Shown: positions 5,242 to 6,213 of the stretch, piece by piece
How the letters are laid out: the number at the start of each line of letters is the position of its first letter
Position numbering within the stretch: the stretch's first letter is position 1
Assembly: GCA_025357175.1 (NCBI GenBank)
Contig: JANXPS010000145.1
Location: 1-6,213, forward strand
Length of the DNA stretch: 6,213 nucleotides
Source: Deltaproteobacteria bacterium
GTDB taxonomy: Bacteria > Desulfobacterota > Deferrimicrobia > Deferrimicrobiales > Deferrimicrobiaceae
Reading direction: 5' to 3'
Notes under the pieces: generated by a model
Seen by the model: the letters and a program-made list of their open reading frames with translations, nothing else
Database searches by the model: none
Told to the model about the DNA's origin: nothing
Made by a program: the position numbers and the translations under genes

Positions 5242-6213
5242 TTGGCGACCTCGTCTCTTCTGTAACCGTTTAATTTAACATATTGCCGATAGCATTCCAC
5301 GGCCCCGGGGGCGTCCCCGGCGTAGACTTCGCGGAAAAGGCCCAGGTTGAACCACGCCTCCGGAAATGAGGGATGTTCCCGCGTGACGCGCTCGAGCGTC
5401 GTGCGTCCCTCGCTCCACCGGCCTCGCTCGATCAGCAGCCAGCCCAGGTTCGAAAGCAGTTCGGGGGAATATTTATCGGTGCCGGTCGCCCCGGCGAGCA
5501 GTTTCCCCGCCTCTTCGACCTTTCCGGCCCGGTACCGGGCGTAGGCGCCGAAATTCACGGCGAGCGGGGTGAGGCGCAGGTCGCCGCCGGGTGCGGACGA
5601 GTATTGTCCGGCGATCTGCGACGCGAGCCCGTTGTCCCAGGCCGCGCGGGAGGCGACCACGGACCAGAGCTGGGCGGTTTCGGGGGACAGCCGGGCGGAC
5701 AGGGCCCTGGCGGCGCCGATGTCGCCTCTGCGCCAGGCGAGGACGGCCTGGTTCCAGGCCGCCGCGGCGCTGTTGTCGTTTCGGCCGGAAAGCGAGGTGA
5801 GCACCTTTGCGGCTCGGTCGGTCTCTCCGGCTTCGAGCAGCATCGCACCCGCGTTGACGACCAGTTCGGGCAGGACGGGCCCGGCGCCGGCGGCGGGAAT
5901 CGCCCGGTCGATCAGTTCGCGCGCCTTGGCGGTCTGCCCCTTCATGAGATAGATGCCGAGCAGGTTGGCCGCAGACGCCTGGTCGACGGGCGACTGGTCG
6001 GTGCCGCGCCGGTACTGGGCCTCCGCGCCGTCGATGTCGCCCGAGAGGTGGAGCAGGACCCCCTGGTGGAAGATCGCCTCGGATCGGTAGGGGCCGTTTT
6101 CGACCGGCTTCCAGGCCGTCACGGCTTCGCCCGGCTTCTGGCGGGCGATCGCTTCCCGCGTTTTCGCGATGGCGTCGGTGTAATCCTTCCAGCCGACGGG
6201 AACAGCCGGCGGC
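5196..6213 (-). CDS. TPR-repeat protein, C-terminal part (runs off right edge)
   Basis: The frame is open from the right edge to its stop at 5198-5196, giving 338 visible residues. The GTG at 6122 is not needed as a start, because in-frame coding (GWKDYTDAIAKTREAIARQ) continues to the edge. Helical pairs spaced about 34 residues fit tetratricopeptide repeats. Examples are EAIFHQGVLLHLSGDIDGAE, ANLLGIYLMKGQTAKARELI, AAWNQAVLAWRRGDIGAARA, LSNLGWLLIERGRWSEGRTT and PEAWFNLGLFREVYAGDAPG, the last two in the C-terminal third. TPRs are protein-interaction scaffolds; no enzymatic motif is visible. The N-terminus, and so any signal or lipoprotein signal, lies outside the window. The gene overlaps the next by 46 bp. 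Codon use shifts near its end to A/T-rich codons, including TTA and two adjacent AGA. Context suggests a periplasmic partner of the TonB-like transducer; this is inference. Confidence 0.85.
   Translation of the reverse strand, partial: PPAVPVGWKDYTDAIAKTREAIARQKPGEAVTAWKPVENGPYRSEAIFHQGVLLHLSGDIDGAEAQYRRGTDQSPVDQASAANLLGIYLMKGQTAKARELIDRAIPAAGAGPVLPELVVNAGAMLLEAGETDRAAKVLTSLSGRNDNSAAAAWNQAVLAWRRGDIGAARALSARLSPETAQLWSVVASRAAWDNGLASQIAGQYSSAPGGDLRLTPLAVNFGAYARYRAGKVEEAGKLLAGATGTDKYSPELLSNLGWLLIERGRWSEGRTTLERVTREHPSFPEAWFNLGLFREVYAGDAPGAVECYRQYVKLNGYRRDEVAKWIDWLQKPAPPSSP
5249..5252 (-). promoter_or_regulatory. Ribosome-binding site that fixes the GTG start of the small secreted protein
   Basis: GAGG on the minus strand lies 7 bases upstream of the GTG at 5241, inside the 3' end of the TPR gene. 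It supports the non-ATG start that brings in the signal peptide. Confidence 0.6.

Overview
The window is GC-rich, densely coding DNA from a Gram-negative bacterium. A TonB-family protein with an AgmX/PglI-type C-terminal domain, next to secreted HEAT and TPR proteins, suggests a deltaproteobacterial-type lineage (Myxococcota, Desulfobacterota or a related candidate phylum). This placement is inferred from gene content and is tentative. I see no mobile element, CRISPR array, tRNA or rRNA.

Left end (1-275): the 5' end of rplU (ribosomal protein L21) runs leftward off the window, driven by a near-consensus sigma-70 promoter. The 168-bp gap also holds a small hairpin and an extended -10 box. That box would place the transcript start of the rightward gene on or next to its ATG, so its mRNA may be leaderless. 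The rightward gene (276-1274) encodes a single-domain FAD/NAD(P)-dependent oxidoreductase of the flavin-monooxygenase-like superfamily. It converges on the next gene with only 9 bp between the stop codons.

The rest (1284-6213) is one leftward gene series. In transcription order it is: a TPR-repeat protein (5' end outside the window); a small secreted protein whose start lies inside the TPR gene (46-bp overlap); a TonB-like energy transducer (4-bp ATGA overlap with the small gene); an exported HEAT-repeat protein (5-bp gap); and, after 60 bp, comM, a YifB/ComM AAA+ ATPase. The first four look like an envelope module in which an inner-membrane TonB-type protein works with periplasmic repeat proteins. 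ExbB/ExbD-type motor proteins would be expected beyond the right edge, but this is not seen. comM encodes a helicase-like ATPase used in natural transformation and is probably a passenger in the operon.

Two points deserve most attention. First, the ribosome-binding site of comM lies inside a perfect 9-bp inverted repeat, so translation of comM may be gated by RNA structure. Second, the tonB-like gene is split by a one-base frameshift at a run of five G in a Gly-rich linker: the AgmX-type C-terminal domain is intact but in a different frame from the membrane anchor. This may be a sequencing error, a real mutation or, less likely, a recoding site.
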